A stretch of 6,010 nucleotides of DNA. Source: Clostridia bacterium (GTDB taxonomy: Bacteria > Bacillota > Clostridia > Lachnospirales > Anaerotignaceae). Location of the stretch: contig CAAEMG010000154.1 of NCBI GenBank assembly GCA_900757025.1, positions 1 through 6,010 on the forward strand, in the 5' to 3' direction. The translations under genes were made by a program, and so were the position numbers. Under the pieces are notes generated by a model. That model searched no databases, had not been told where the DNA came from, and worked only from the letters and a program-made list of their open reading frames with translations. Below, one piece after another: positions 1 to 5,747 of this stretch; the first letter of the stretch is position 1; the number at the start of each line of letters is the position of its first letter.

Positions 1-277
1 CACGCAGTTTTTCAAGGCGATGGATTAAAGGCAAAAGGTCAGAAGAGTCATCGAAATAAATTTTGATTTCATCAAGGGAAAGACCGAGATTTTGCATACT
101 GCGTATGCTGCGAAGCTGTGTAAAAGTATCTATTGTATAATATCGGTTTCCTGTAGCGTTTTCTCTCATATCGGGTTTTATAAGCCCACGTTCTTCATAA
201 TTTAAAATTATTCTTCTTGTAACGCCTATGGCTTTTGCAATTTCGCCTATTGAGAACAGAGTTTGGTCATTTTTCAT
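1..277 (-). CDS. MerR-family transcriptional regulator, N-terminal part (runs off left edge)
   Basis: The minus strand reads an open frame of 92 codons from an ATG at 277-275 to the window edge, starting MKNDQTLFSIGEIAKAIGVT. Residues 8-35 (FSIGEIAKAIGVTRR, then NYEERGLIKP) match the MerR winged helix-turn-helix, with the usual 'yYeexGLixP' turn. Residues 44-75 (NRYYTIDTFTQLRSIRSM, then LGLSLDEIK) match the second DNA-binding helices typical of the family. The start is supported by a GGGAGGA site 7 bases upstream. The effector-binding C-terminal domain, which would identify the signal (drug, metal, redox or other), lies outside the window, so the subfamily cannot be named. Family members bind as dimers to a dyad in an overlong promoter spacer and untwist it. 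Such a site lies just upstream, in front of the divergent surface-protein gene, which is therefore its likely target. The MerR assignment is firm; the target is inference. Confidence 0.93.
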   Translation of the reverse strand, partial: MKNDQTLFSIGEIAKAIGVTRRIILNYEERGLIKPDMRENATGNRYYTIDTFTQLRSIRSMQNLGLSLDEIKIYFDDSSDLLPLIHRLEKLR

Positions 278-284
278 AAAAATA

Positions 285-291
285 TCCTCCC
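285..291 (-). promoter_or_regulatory. Ribosome binding site of the merR-type gene
   Basis: The minus strand reads GGGAGGA, seven bases before the ATG at 277-275. This near-perfect Shine-Dalgarno sequence fixes the start of the regulator. Confidence 0.85.
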
Positions 292-306
292 AAAAGTAAA
301 AAACTC

Positions 307-337
307 TTGTATCGTACATTGATGTACGCTGTACTAT
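307..337 (+). promoter_or_regulatory. Candidate MerR-activated promoter of the surface-protein gene (19-bp spacer)
   Basis: TTGTAT (307-312) and TACTAT (332-337) are separated by 19 bases instead of the usual 17, with the inverted repeat 313-328 in the spacer. This is the geometry of promoters activated by MerR-family proteins, which are poor until the regulator untwists the spacer. Both hexamers are only partial matches to consensus, as expected for an activator-dependent promoter. An alternative without MerR is TTGATG (319-324) with TATATA (343-348), 18 bases apart. Transcription would start near 344, leaving a leader of about 50 bases. Confidence 0.55.
313..328. promoter_or_regulatory. Perfect 7-bp inverted repeat, probable MerR-type operator
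   Basis: The sequence is CGTACAT, a 2-base centre (TG), then ATGTACG: two perfect complementary 7-base arms. It lies in the gap between the divergent regulator and the surface-protein gene, inside the 19-bp spacer of the candidate rightward promoter and around the predicted transcription start of the leftward one. MerR-family operators are short dyads placed in this way. That the neighbouring regulator binds here is inference. A further GTAC at 331-334 repeats the core of the half-sites. Confidence 0.7.
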
Positions 338-361
338 ATAAATATATACATTATTTGTCAA
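333..361 (-). promoter_or_regulatory. Promoter of the merR-type gene
   Basis: On the minus strand TTGACA (361-356, perfect -35) is followed after 17 bases by TATAGT (338-333, a good -10). Transcription would begin near 326, inside the inverted repeat, so a bound regulator could repress its own gene. The -10 overlaps the -10 of the candidate rightward promoter (332-337), so the two promoters would compete for polymerase. Confidence 0.7.
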
Positions 362-381
362 AAAATGCAAGAAAAATTAAT

Positions 382-388
382 GGGAGGA
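382..388 (+). promoter_or_regulatory. Ribosome binding site deciding the start at 395
   Basis: GGGAGGA lies six bases before the ATG at 395. Two in-frame ATGs upstream (365 and 380) lack a comparable site. Starting at 395 also puts a classical signal peptide at the very N-terminus. Confidence 0.85.
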
Positions 389-394
389 CGAAAA

Positions 395-481
395 ATGAAA
401 TATAAAATGGGAAAGAAAAATGCTTTAAGCTTAATTATGGCACTTTCAATGGGCGTTGCCATGCCGTCCGGTGCATTTGCT
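395..481 (+). other. Signal peptide of the LRR surface protein
   Basis: Residues 1-29 have a lysine-rich start (MKYKMGKKN), a hydrophobic core (ALSLIMALSMGVAM) and a small-residue cleavage motif ending in AFA before DENK. This is a standard Sec signal peptide, with cleavage predicted after Ala29. No lipobox cysteine is present, so it is not a lipoprotein. Confidence 0.9.
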
Positions 482-3400
482 GATGAGAATAAAGCCAATG
501 CCGATGATAAAATTGCCATAGAAAGCAGCGACGATAAAATAGAGGAAGAAAACGGCGAAACAGAAGAAAATGCCGAAGTTTTAGACAGTGGGGAAAACAA
601 TGACAGCCTTGTTGCTGTAACAGCTGTTAATGATGACGCACCGACTTCCGGTTCGTGCAGTGACTATATGAGCGGCGAACTGAAGTGGAACTATGACAGA
701 AACAGCAAAACTTTAACAATCAGTGGTTATGGCGACATGAGCAATTATTGTCACAGTCAATGGGAACCTTTTTGTAATGAAATAGAAAATATTGTAATAG
801 GAAGCAGAGTTTGGAAAGTTGGTGAAAATGCCTTTAAGGATATGCCAAAGCTGACTTCTGTTCGGCTTGGTAAAGACCTTGAAAGCATTGAAGAAGGGGC
901 ATTTGAAAACGATACTGCCTTAGAAAGCATTGTAATTCCCGATTCCGTTACTTATATGCCAAGCGGTGTATTTAAAAATTGCAGCAAGCTGAAAAAAGTG
1001 GGTATGTCTGCAAATTTAAAATATTTATATAACAGTTTTGAAGGCACAGCCATTGAGGTTTTGGAAGTTCCTTCTTCTGTGGAAACTATCTATACAAATG
1101 CTCTTGAAAAAATCAGCGGGTTAAAAGTTATTTATGCCGGAAGTGAAAATGTTGCAAAGCTTTGCAAAGAAAAAATGCCAAACCTTGCATACTGCATTAC
1201 AGATGGCGGAAATTTAAAAATGAACAGTACATTAACTTCAACAAGTTTTTGCGAAGTTGAAAGAATGGGAGATATATTTGACGGCTGGTACGTTGGGGAT
1301 AATAAGGCAGCAAGCCTTGAATCGGGCAAAACATATACGGCAAAATGGACACCTGACCCTAATGCCGTTGTTGAAGGAGATTGCAGCGACAAGGACGAAG
1401 ACAATGTAACTTGGAAATATGAAAGGGCAACAAAAACCCTTACTATAAGCGGAAAGGGAAAAATGGACAGCTATACGTCAAGGTGGTCTGTAGGCCCTTA
1501 TGTTCCTTATGAAAAATTTAAAGGTGAAATTGAAAAAGTTGTAGTTAAAGACGGCATAGAAAAAATAGGAAACAGTGCATTTAGTGAAATGCCTAAATTA
1601 AAGTATGTTGACCTTGGCAAAGTTAAGGAATTGGGAACATATGTGTTTTACGGTGATAATGACAGGAAAGGATATACCGGAGATATTTCGCTTGAAAGCA
1701 TTGTAATTCCCGATACGGTTACAAGTATAGGACGTTGTTTTGTCTATGGTGCAACTAATTTGAAAAATGTACAAATGTCACGTAATTTAAAATATCTTTT
1801 TGCATCTGCATTATCGGGAACAAGTGTTGAAGTGCTTGAGCTTCCTGCATCTGTGGAAAGAATAAAAGATTGGGAAGATTATGGACAGCACGCATTTGAC
1901 GGTGCAAAAAATCTGAAAATGGTTTATGCTGGCAGTGCGGATGTTTTGAAACTTTGTCAAGAAAGCAGATTAAATTTGATTTATGCCGTAACAAACGGCG
2001 GATACCTTGTAAAAGGACAAAACTTAACAAGCACAGCATTTGGCGATGTGGAAAAAGACGGCTATGTGCTTGAAGGTTGGTATGACAATGCGTCATTTAC
2101 AGGAAAACCCATAACAGAACCTACATCAAATGGCGTTTACTACGCAAAATGGGCAGTTGATACAAGTGCAAGCGGAACTTGCGGCGACAACTTAACATGG
2201 AGCTACAAAAAATCTACAAAAACACTTACAATAAATGGCAGCGGAGAAATGGCGGATTACACAGATGCCGAGAACACACCTTGGAAAGATTTGGATATAG
2301 AAAATGTTGTAATGCCCGATGAAATAACTCATATAGGTGACAATGCCTTTAACGGAAAAAATATAGGCAGCATTGTAATTGCAAAAGATGTAACCGTCGG
2401 AAAAGAGGCATTTGCAAATCTTCCTGAAAAGTCTGTAATTTATGTAAATGATGATACTCTTTTTGAAAATATCGACAGCAGTATTACAAAAGAAAGAACG
2501 GCTGTCTGCCATTTGGACGGTTCGGTCCTTAAAGATAAAGTTCTTACGGCAGGAACATTCGGTACACCTGCAAAAGAAAATATGGCATTTGCAGGCTGGC
2601 GTAAAGTGTTGGATAACGGCGAGTTGTATTTTGCTCCGGCAGAAGAACCTGTGGCGGGAGAAAAATACAAGGCCCTTTTCTGCGAAAAAAGCGGAAAATG
2701 CGGAGAAAACGCAACATGGAGTTATGATGAAGAAAGTGGCACGCTGACCATAAGCGGAACGGGCAGAATGTATGATTATACAAGTGAATATGGAAAAAAT
2801 CCTCGCCCTTGGGAAGAACTTTCATTGATTATTAAAAAAGGCGTAATCGAGGACGGCATTACCTATGTCGGCAGTTATGCTTTTGCGAATATGACAATGG
2901 AATTGAAGGAAGTAACGCTTGGTAAGGATATTACGGAAATCGGCGATAAAGCTTTCTATTGCACTAGAGCGGTATCAAATTATACACTTCCGGAAGGTTT
3001 AACCAGAATCGGCAGTCTTGCATTCAGCAATACCGATTCCTTAGACAGTATAAAACTTCCTTCAACACTTACGGAAATAGGAGAACAGGCATTTTATGCC
3101 GGACATTTATATGGAATTGTTGTTCCTAAAAGTGTAACAACACTTGCTGACAATACATTTGAATTGATATATTCATACAGAAAGGCTGATGACGCTGCCG
3201 TTCCCGTTATTTATTTGGAAAGCGATACACTTGAATTGATAAGAAACGATGCTGCGGTTTGCCGATTAAACGGCGGCAAAATGAACAAAACTGTATTTGA
3301 ACCAAACAAGCTGGCTGTTCCAACTCGTGCCGGTTATATTTTCCAAGGCTGGTATGAAGCTGACGAAAACGGAAATGCAACCGAAACAAAGGCTTATGTG

Positions 3401-4675
3401 CCTGCCAAAAATAAAGTTTATGTTGCAAAATGGGTAGAAAGCGATGTTACGGCAAGTGCAGACAGCTACAGAGGAGAATATGACGGAAACAGCCACAGCA
3501 TAACCGTAAACTATCCGGAAAATGCAGGAATAACAGAGGTTCTTTATTCAACCGACGGAGAAACATACAGCTCAGAAAAGCCTGATTTTACAAATGTAAC
3601 AAACGGAGAAAAAACGGTATATTACAGACTTATGCGTGAAGGCAATGCCTGTGCCGAAGGTTCTGCAACAGTTGAAATTACGCCTTGTGATAATCCTGTT
3701 ACAATAACGGCAGATAAAACATCTCTCAGAAACGGCGGAACAGTTACACTTACGATAAATATTGCCGAAAAAGCAAAAGACAGCACATTTGCTATAGAAA
3801 ACGTAATCTGCGATAAAGAAGGAATTAAAATATCTGAAAACGGAGAAAATACTTATACAGCCGTAATTCCTGCTTCTCCTGCGGAAACATATACGTTTAC
3901 GGCAGAGGTAAGCGGAGATTGGATTAGCAACAGCAAAAATCCGAAGGTTAATGTTTCTGTTACAAATACCGTTGGCGGCTCTTCACATGGCAGTTCTTCG
4001 GGTGGCAGTTCTTCAAACTATGTTGCATATACAACTGATGTTTCATCAAGCGATAATGGAAAGGTTACCGTAAGCCCGGCAAATATTTCCGCAGGAGGAC
4101 GAGTAACACTTACGGCAAAACCGGATGAAGGATATACACTTAGTTCAATAAATATTACGGATAAAAACGGCAAAGAAATTACCTTTATAAAACAAGGAAA
4201 TTCTACGTTTATATTTGTAATGCCAAGCAGCAATGTAGATGTTGAGGCTGTATTTGCAAAAATAGGCGAAACAAAGAAAGATGACAAAACAGATGATAAA
4301 GTCGAAACAAAAACAATAAAAATGCAAATTGGCAGCAAAGACGTAAGCGTTGACGAAAAAGAAATTGCAAACGATGTTGCACCTGTTATAGTAAACGACA
4401 GAACTTTGGTTCCTATAAGACTTATTACCGAAACTCTCGGCGGAGAAGTTGAATGGGATGGTTCGACAAAAACCGTTACACTTAAAACAGATGGCAAAGA
4501 AATAACAATGACAATAGGCAAAGTATTGGAAAAATACGGCGTTGCCCCTGTTATTATTAATGACCGCACATTTGTACCTGTTCGTTTTGTAGCCGATGAA
4601 CTTGGTGCCGAAACAGCATGGGACGAGGCAACAAAAACAGTTACAATTACAAAAGTTATGGATAAAACAAAGTAA
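395..4675 (+). CDS. Large secreted BspA-like leucine-rich-repeat protein with B-repeats and C-terminal copper-amine-oxidase-N-like domain
   Basis: This 1426-residue protein is probably exported and works outside the cell or at its surface, perhaps in binding to host, matrix or other cells; its ligand is unknown. Order seen: signal peptide (1-29), acidic segment (about 30-71), four modules (85-326, 327-592, 593-765, 766-1016), an Ig/MBG-like segment (1017-1097), a second Ig-like segment (1098-1193), a Gly/Ser linker (1194-1209), a divergent InlB-type B-repeat (about 1213-1290) and a duplicated copper-amine-oxidase-N-like domain (about 1307-1426). Each module opens with a Cys and 'W.Y....LTI.G.G.M', continues with LRR_5-type repeats such as 'LESIVIPDSVT', and ends in a 'GW...(A)KW' B-repeat. 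No LPXTG motif, SLH repeats or transmembrane anchor is visible, so the means of attachment is unclear. An intrinsic terminator follows, suggesting a single-gene transcript, probably controlled by the divergent MerR-type regulator. Adhesin function is inference from the family. Confidence 0.9.
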   Translation: MKYKMGKKNALSLIMALSMGVAMPSGAFADENKANADDKIAIESSDDKIEEENGETEENAEVLDSGENNDSLVAVTAVNDDAPTSGSCSDYMSGELKWNYDRNSKTLTISGYGDMSNYCHSQWEPFCNEIENIVIGSRVWKVGENAFKDMPKLTSVRLGKDLESIEEGAFENDTALESIVIPDSVTYMPSGVFKNCSKLKKVGMSANLKYLYNSFEGTAIEVLEVPSSVETIYTNALEKISGLKVIYAGSENVAKLCKEKMPNLAYCITDGGNLKMNSTLTSTSFCEVERMGDIFDGWYVGDNKAASLESGKTYTAKWTPDPNAVVEGDCSDKDEDNVTWKYERATKTLTISGKGKMDSYTSRWSVGPYVPYEKFKGEIEKVVVKDGIEKIGNSAFSEMPKLKYVDLGKVKELGTYVFYGDNDRKGYTGDISLESIVIPDTVTSIGRCFVYGATNLKNVQMSRNLKYLFASALSGTSVEVLELPASVERIKDWEDYGQHAFDGAKNLKMVYAGSADVLKLCQESRLNLIYAVTNGGYLVKGQNLTSTAFGDVEKDGYVLEGWYDNASFTGKPITEPTSNGVYYAKWAVDTSASGTCGDNLTWSYKKSTKTLTINGSGEMADYTDAENTPWKDLDIENVVMPDEITHIGDNAFNGKNIGSIVIAKDVTVGKEAFANLPEKSVIYVNDDTLFENIDSSITKERTAVCHLDGSVLKDKVLTAGTFGTPAKENMAFAGWRKVLDNGELYFAPAEEPVAGEKYKALFCEKSGKCGENATWSYDEESGTLTISGTGRMYDYTSEYGKNPRPWEELSLIIKKGVIEDGITYVGSYAFANMTMELKEVTLGKDITEIGDKAFYCTRAVSNYTLPEGLTRIGSLAFSNTDSLDSIKLPSTLTEIGEQAFYAGHLYGIVVPKSVTTLADNTFELIYSYRKADDAAVPVIYLESDTLELIRNDAAVCRLNGGKMNKTVFEPNKLAVPTRAGYIFQGWYEADENGNATETKAYVPAKNKVYVAKWVESDVTASADSYRGEYDGNSHSITVNYPENAGITEVLYSTDGETYSSEKPDFTNVTNGEKTVYYRLMREGNACAEGSATVEITPCDNPVTITADKTSLRNGGTVTLTINIAEKAKDSTFAIENVICDKEGIKISENGENTYTAVIPASPAETYTFTAEVSGDWISNSKNPKVNVSVTNTVGGSSHGSSSGGSSSNYVAYTTDVSSSDNGKVTVSPANISAGGRVTLTAKPDEGYTLSSINITDKNGKEITFIKQGNSTFIFVMPSSNVDVEAVFAKIGETKKDDKTDDKVETKTIKMQIGSKDVSVDEKEIANDVAPVIVNDRTLVPIRLITETLGGEVEWDGSTKTVTLKTDGKEITMTIGKVLEKYGVAPVIINDRTFVPVRFVADELGAETAWDEATKTVTITKVMDKTK
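647..1372 (+). repeat. Surface-protein module 1 (cap, LRR_5 repeats, B-repeat)
   Basis: Residues 85-326. It begins SGSCSD, then LKWNYDRNSKTLTISGYGDM. The LRR_5-like units contain NAFKDMPKLTSVRLG, GAFENDTALESIVIP and VFKNCSKLKKV. It ends with a B-repeat, LTSTSFCEVE to TYTAKW, that includes FDGWY. Module 1 is most similar to module 2: both carry the core ESIVIPD followed by a 'LKYL' unit, and both have the segment 'VIYAG/VYAGS...LC'. Confidence 0.8.
1373..2170 (+). repeat. Surface-protein module 2 (cap, LRR_5 repeats, B-repeat)
   Basis: Residues 327-592. It begins EGDCSD, then VTWKYERATKTLTISGKGKM. LRR_5-like units include SAFSEMPKLKYVDLG and LESIVIPDTVTSIG. The B-repeat runs from LTSTAFGDVE through GYVLEGWY to YYAKW. 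This is the longest module. At the DNA level it keeps a 21-base identity with module 1 (923-943 against 1694-1714), pointing to fairly recent duplication. Confidence 0.8.
2171..2689 (+). repeat. Surface-protein module 3 (shortened and divergent)
   Basis: Residues 593-765. It begins SGTCGD, then LTWSYKKSTKTLTINGSGEM. Only about two LRR-like units remain (ITHIGDNAFNGKNIGSIVIAKDV split across 'GKEAF'). The B-repeat is degenerate: AFAGWRKV replaces GWY, and KALF stands where the other modules have AKW. At 173 residues it is about 70 to 90 residues shorter than its neighbours. Confidence 0.75.
2690..3442 (+). repeat. Surface-protein module 4 (cap, LRR_5 repeats, B-repeat)
   Basis: Residues 766-1016. 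It begins SGKCGE, then ATWSYDEESGTLTISGTGRM. It has the most regular LRR_5 run: VGSYAFANM, ITEIGDKAFY, LTRIGSLAFSN, LTEIGEQAFY, each with an alternating 'LP..LT.IG..AF' pattern. The B-repeat includes AGYIFQGWYEADENG and ends VYVAKW. Confidence 0.8.
3443..3973 (+). other. Two Ig/MBG-like beta-sandwich segments of the surface protein
   Basis: Residues 1017-1097 (ASADSYRGEYDGNSHSITV to VTNGEKTVYYRL) resemble MBG-type Ig-like domains, which carry 'YDG..H...V' and 'Y....dG' patterns. Residues 1098-1193 (ITADKTSLRNGGTVTLTI to YTFTAEVSGDW) look like a second Ig-like fold. They probably act as a stalk between the LRR modules and the C-terminal domains. Assignment rests on short motifs only. Confidence 0.5.
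3974..4021 (+). repeat. Gly/Ser linker encoded by short tandem repeats
   Basis: Residues 1194-1209 read GGSSHGSSSGGSSSNY. The DNA carries GGCAGTTCTTC twice at 15-base spacing (3989-3999 and 4004-4014), with a diverged earlier copy. This is a flexible hinge between the Ig-like stalk and the C-terminal B-repeat. Confidence 0.75.
4031..4264 (+). other. Divergent InlB-type B-repeat of the surface protein
   Basis: Residues about 1213-1290 read 'DNGKVTVSP', 'AGGRVTLTAKPDEGYTL', 'TFIFVMPSSNVDVEAVF'. This is the pattern of the divergent InlB B-repeat family (Flg_new_2 type), common in Firmicute surface proteins: 'G.vtv.p..a..G..Vtlta.P..GY.l' with a closing 'F.MP..nV.v.a.F'. Confidence 0.75.
4313..4672 (+). 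other. Copper-amine-oxidase-N-like C-terminal domain, internally duplicated
   Basis: Residues about 1307-1426. Two half-units align at 55-residue spacing: VAPVIVNDRTLVPIRLITETLG with WDGSTKTVTL, and VAPVIINDRTFVPVRFVADELG with WDEATKTVTI. This is the hallmark of the Cu_amine_oxidN1 family, which in Firmicutes is usually a stand-alone, non-catalytic extracellular domain attached to many exported proteins. No amine oxidase catalytic domain is present. A cell-wall binding or stalk role is inference. Confidence 0.88.
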
Positions 4676-4704
4676 TAGAAAAATTTATGAATAGAATATA
4701 ACCC

Positions 4705-4738
4705 AAAAATCTCGACATATTTATATGCCGAGATTTTT
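4705..4738 (+). terminator. Intrinsic terminator after the surface-protein gene
   Basis: Perfect 10-base arms AAAAATCTCG (4705-4714) and CGAGATTTTT (4729-4738) enclose a 14-base middle that can pair further (CATA with TATG). The 3' arm ends in five T residues. It lies 30 bases after the stop codon and separates the surface-protein transcript from the moa promoter. The A-run on the 5' side means it could also work on the other strand. Confidence 0.88.
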
Positions 4739-4749
4739 ATTTCTAAAAG

Positions 4750-4778
4750 TTGAATTGTAAAAAAAAACAGTGTATAAT
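4750..4778 (+). promoter_or_regulatory. Promoter of the moaA-moaC operon
   Basis: TTGAAT (4750-4755), a 17-base spacer, and a perfect TATAAT (4773-4778). Transcription would start near 4785, about 32 bases before the moaA ATG. This is too short a leader to hold a molybdenum cofactor riboswitch. Confidence 0.8.
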
Positions 4779-4803
4779 TTCGATATACTCATTTGAGAAT
4801 AAC

Positions 4804-4810
4804 GAAGGGA
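4804..4810 (+). promoter_or_regulatory. Ribosome binding site of moaA
   Basis: GAAGGGA lies six bases before the ATG at 4817 and supports that start over an in-frame TTG at 4793, which would sit only about 8 bases from the predicted transcription start and has no binding site. Confidence 0.75.
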
Positions 4811-4816
4811 CGGCTT

Positions 4817-5746
4817 ATGAAGGACAGTTTTGGACGAAATATCGACTATATGCGTATATCAATTACAGACAGATGCAATTATTCCTGTACATATTGCAAG
4901 GGTAAGTCGTATATGCCTTTAAAAAGAAGTGAAATTTTAAGCTTTGAAGAAATTGCGGAAGTTGTAAAAAATGCCGTATGCCTTGGCATAGATAAATTTA
5001 AAATAACAGGCGGAGAACCTTTTGCAAGAAAAAATGCCATAAATCTTATGGAAAATATAAAAAATATGGCTGGTGTAAAACAGCTTACGGTTACAACCAA
5101 CGGTTCTCTTTTAAACAAAGAAATAATAGACAGACTTTTTGATATTGGCATAGACGGAATTAATTTTTCGGCAGATACATTTGTAAAAGAAAAATACAGC
5201 CGTATAACGGGAAAGGACGATATTGAAAAGGTATCTTCAAACATACTTTATGCCTATAAAAAAGGCATAAAAATCAAAATAAACACTGTTCTTATTGATG
5301 AGCTTGATAAAAATGATTTTGAAAGCCTTTTTAATTTTGTGCATGACAAAGATATTCCTTTAAGGTTTATAGAGCTTATGCCAATGAATGCAGGGCAGAA
5401 AAAAGGAAAATACAGCAAAAAAAATATTCTGGAATTTTTCTCGGAATATGAAAATGCAGATGTAAAATTGGGCAACGGGCCATGCAAATATATAAAAGCA
5501 AAAGGCTTTAAAAGCTGCATAGGATTTATAGAGCCTATACACGGAAAATTCTGTTCGGAGTGCAACAGAATAAGGCTTACGTCCACAGGTGTTATAAAGG
5601 GTTGTCTTTTTTATGAGGGAAAAAACAAAATTGATTTTTCAAAAGATATAAAATCACAGCTTGAAAACGCAATAATTAATAAGCCCAAAAAGCATTTTTT
5701 TGAAGAAAAAAATGCCGAAAAATCAATGATGCAGATTGGAGGATAA
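4817..5746 (+). CDS. moaA: GTP 3',8-cyclase MoaA (molybdenum cofactor synthesis, radical SAM)
   Basis: This 309-residue protein catalyses the first step of molybdenum cofactor synthesis, turning GTP into 3',8-cyclo-7,8-dihydro-GTP in the cytosol. The N-terminal radical SAM cluster motif is C20-x3-C24-x2-C27 (RCNYSCTYC), followed by the SAM-binding TGGEP (ITGGEPFARK). The C-terminal, MoaA-specific cluster is C246-x2-C249-x13-C263 (FCSECNRIRLTSTG), with the conserved R251 and R253 expected to contact GTP. The tail carries the KPxxH motif (NKPKKHFFEE) and ends in the Gly-Gly dipeptide needed for catalysis in this family. Length is slightly below the usual 320-340. Substitutions relative to typical members include KGK after YC instead of MP, and FSADTF where 'vSlDtl' is usual. 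All key residues are present, so it should be active. moaC follows after a single base, confirming the pathway. Confidence 0.95.
   Translation: MKDSFGRNIDYMRISITDRCNYSCTYCKGKSYMPLKRSEILSFEEIAEVVKNAVCLGIDKFKITGGEPFARKNAINLMENIKNMAGVKQLTVTTNGSLLNKEIIDRLFDIGIDGINFSADTFVKEKYSRITGKDDIEKVSSNILYAYKKGIKIKINTVLIDELDKNDFESLFNFVHDKDIPLRFIELMPMNAGQKKGKYSKKNILEFFSEYENADVKLGNGPCKYIKAKGFKSCIGFIEPIHGKFCSECNRIRLTSTGVIKGCLFYEGKNKIDFSKDIKSQLENAIINKPKKHFFEEKNAEKSMMQIGG
5736..5743 (+). promoter_or_regulatory. Ribosome binding site of moaC inside the end of moaA
   Basis: TTGGAGGA overlaps the Gly-Gly codons and the first base of the stop codon of moaA, ending four bases before the moaC ATG at 5748. The arrangement implies one transcript and translational coupling. 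Confidence 0.85.
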
Positions 5747-5747
5747 A

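Noticed and set aside
335..352. AT-rich TATATAAATATATACA run as an origin or special element
   Set aside because: It is short, unaccompanied by repeated initiator boxes, and explained by the overlapping divergent promoters.
365..394. Longer N-terminus of the surface protein starting at ATG 365 or 380
   Set aside because: No ribosome binding site precedes these codons. GGGAGGA sits right before the ATG at 395, and the signal peptide begins there. ATG 365 also lies within a few bases of the -35 of the divergent promoter.
4018..4569. 183-codon open frame on the minus strand inside the surface-protein gene
   Set aside because: It lies opposite well-recognised B-repeat and copper-amine-oxidase-N-like coding, reads as low-complexity Ser/Thr/Ile/Val sequence, and has no family motif. 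It is a shadow of the real gene.
4793..4816. TTG start giving eight extra residues to MoaA
   Set aside because: It is only about 8 bases after the predicted transcription start and has no ribosome binding site. The ATG at 4817 has one at the right distance and gives the usual MoaA N-terminus.
4739..4816. Molybdenum cofactor riboswitch before moaA
   Set aside because: Only about 75 bases separate the terminator from the ATG and the predicted leader is about 32 bases. No complex fold of the required size is possible.
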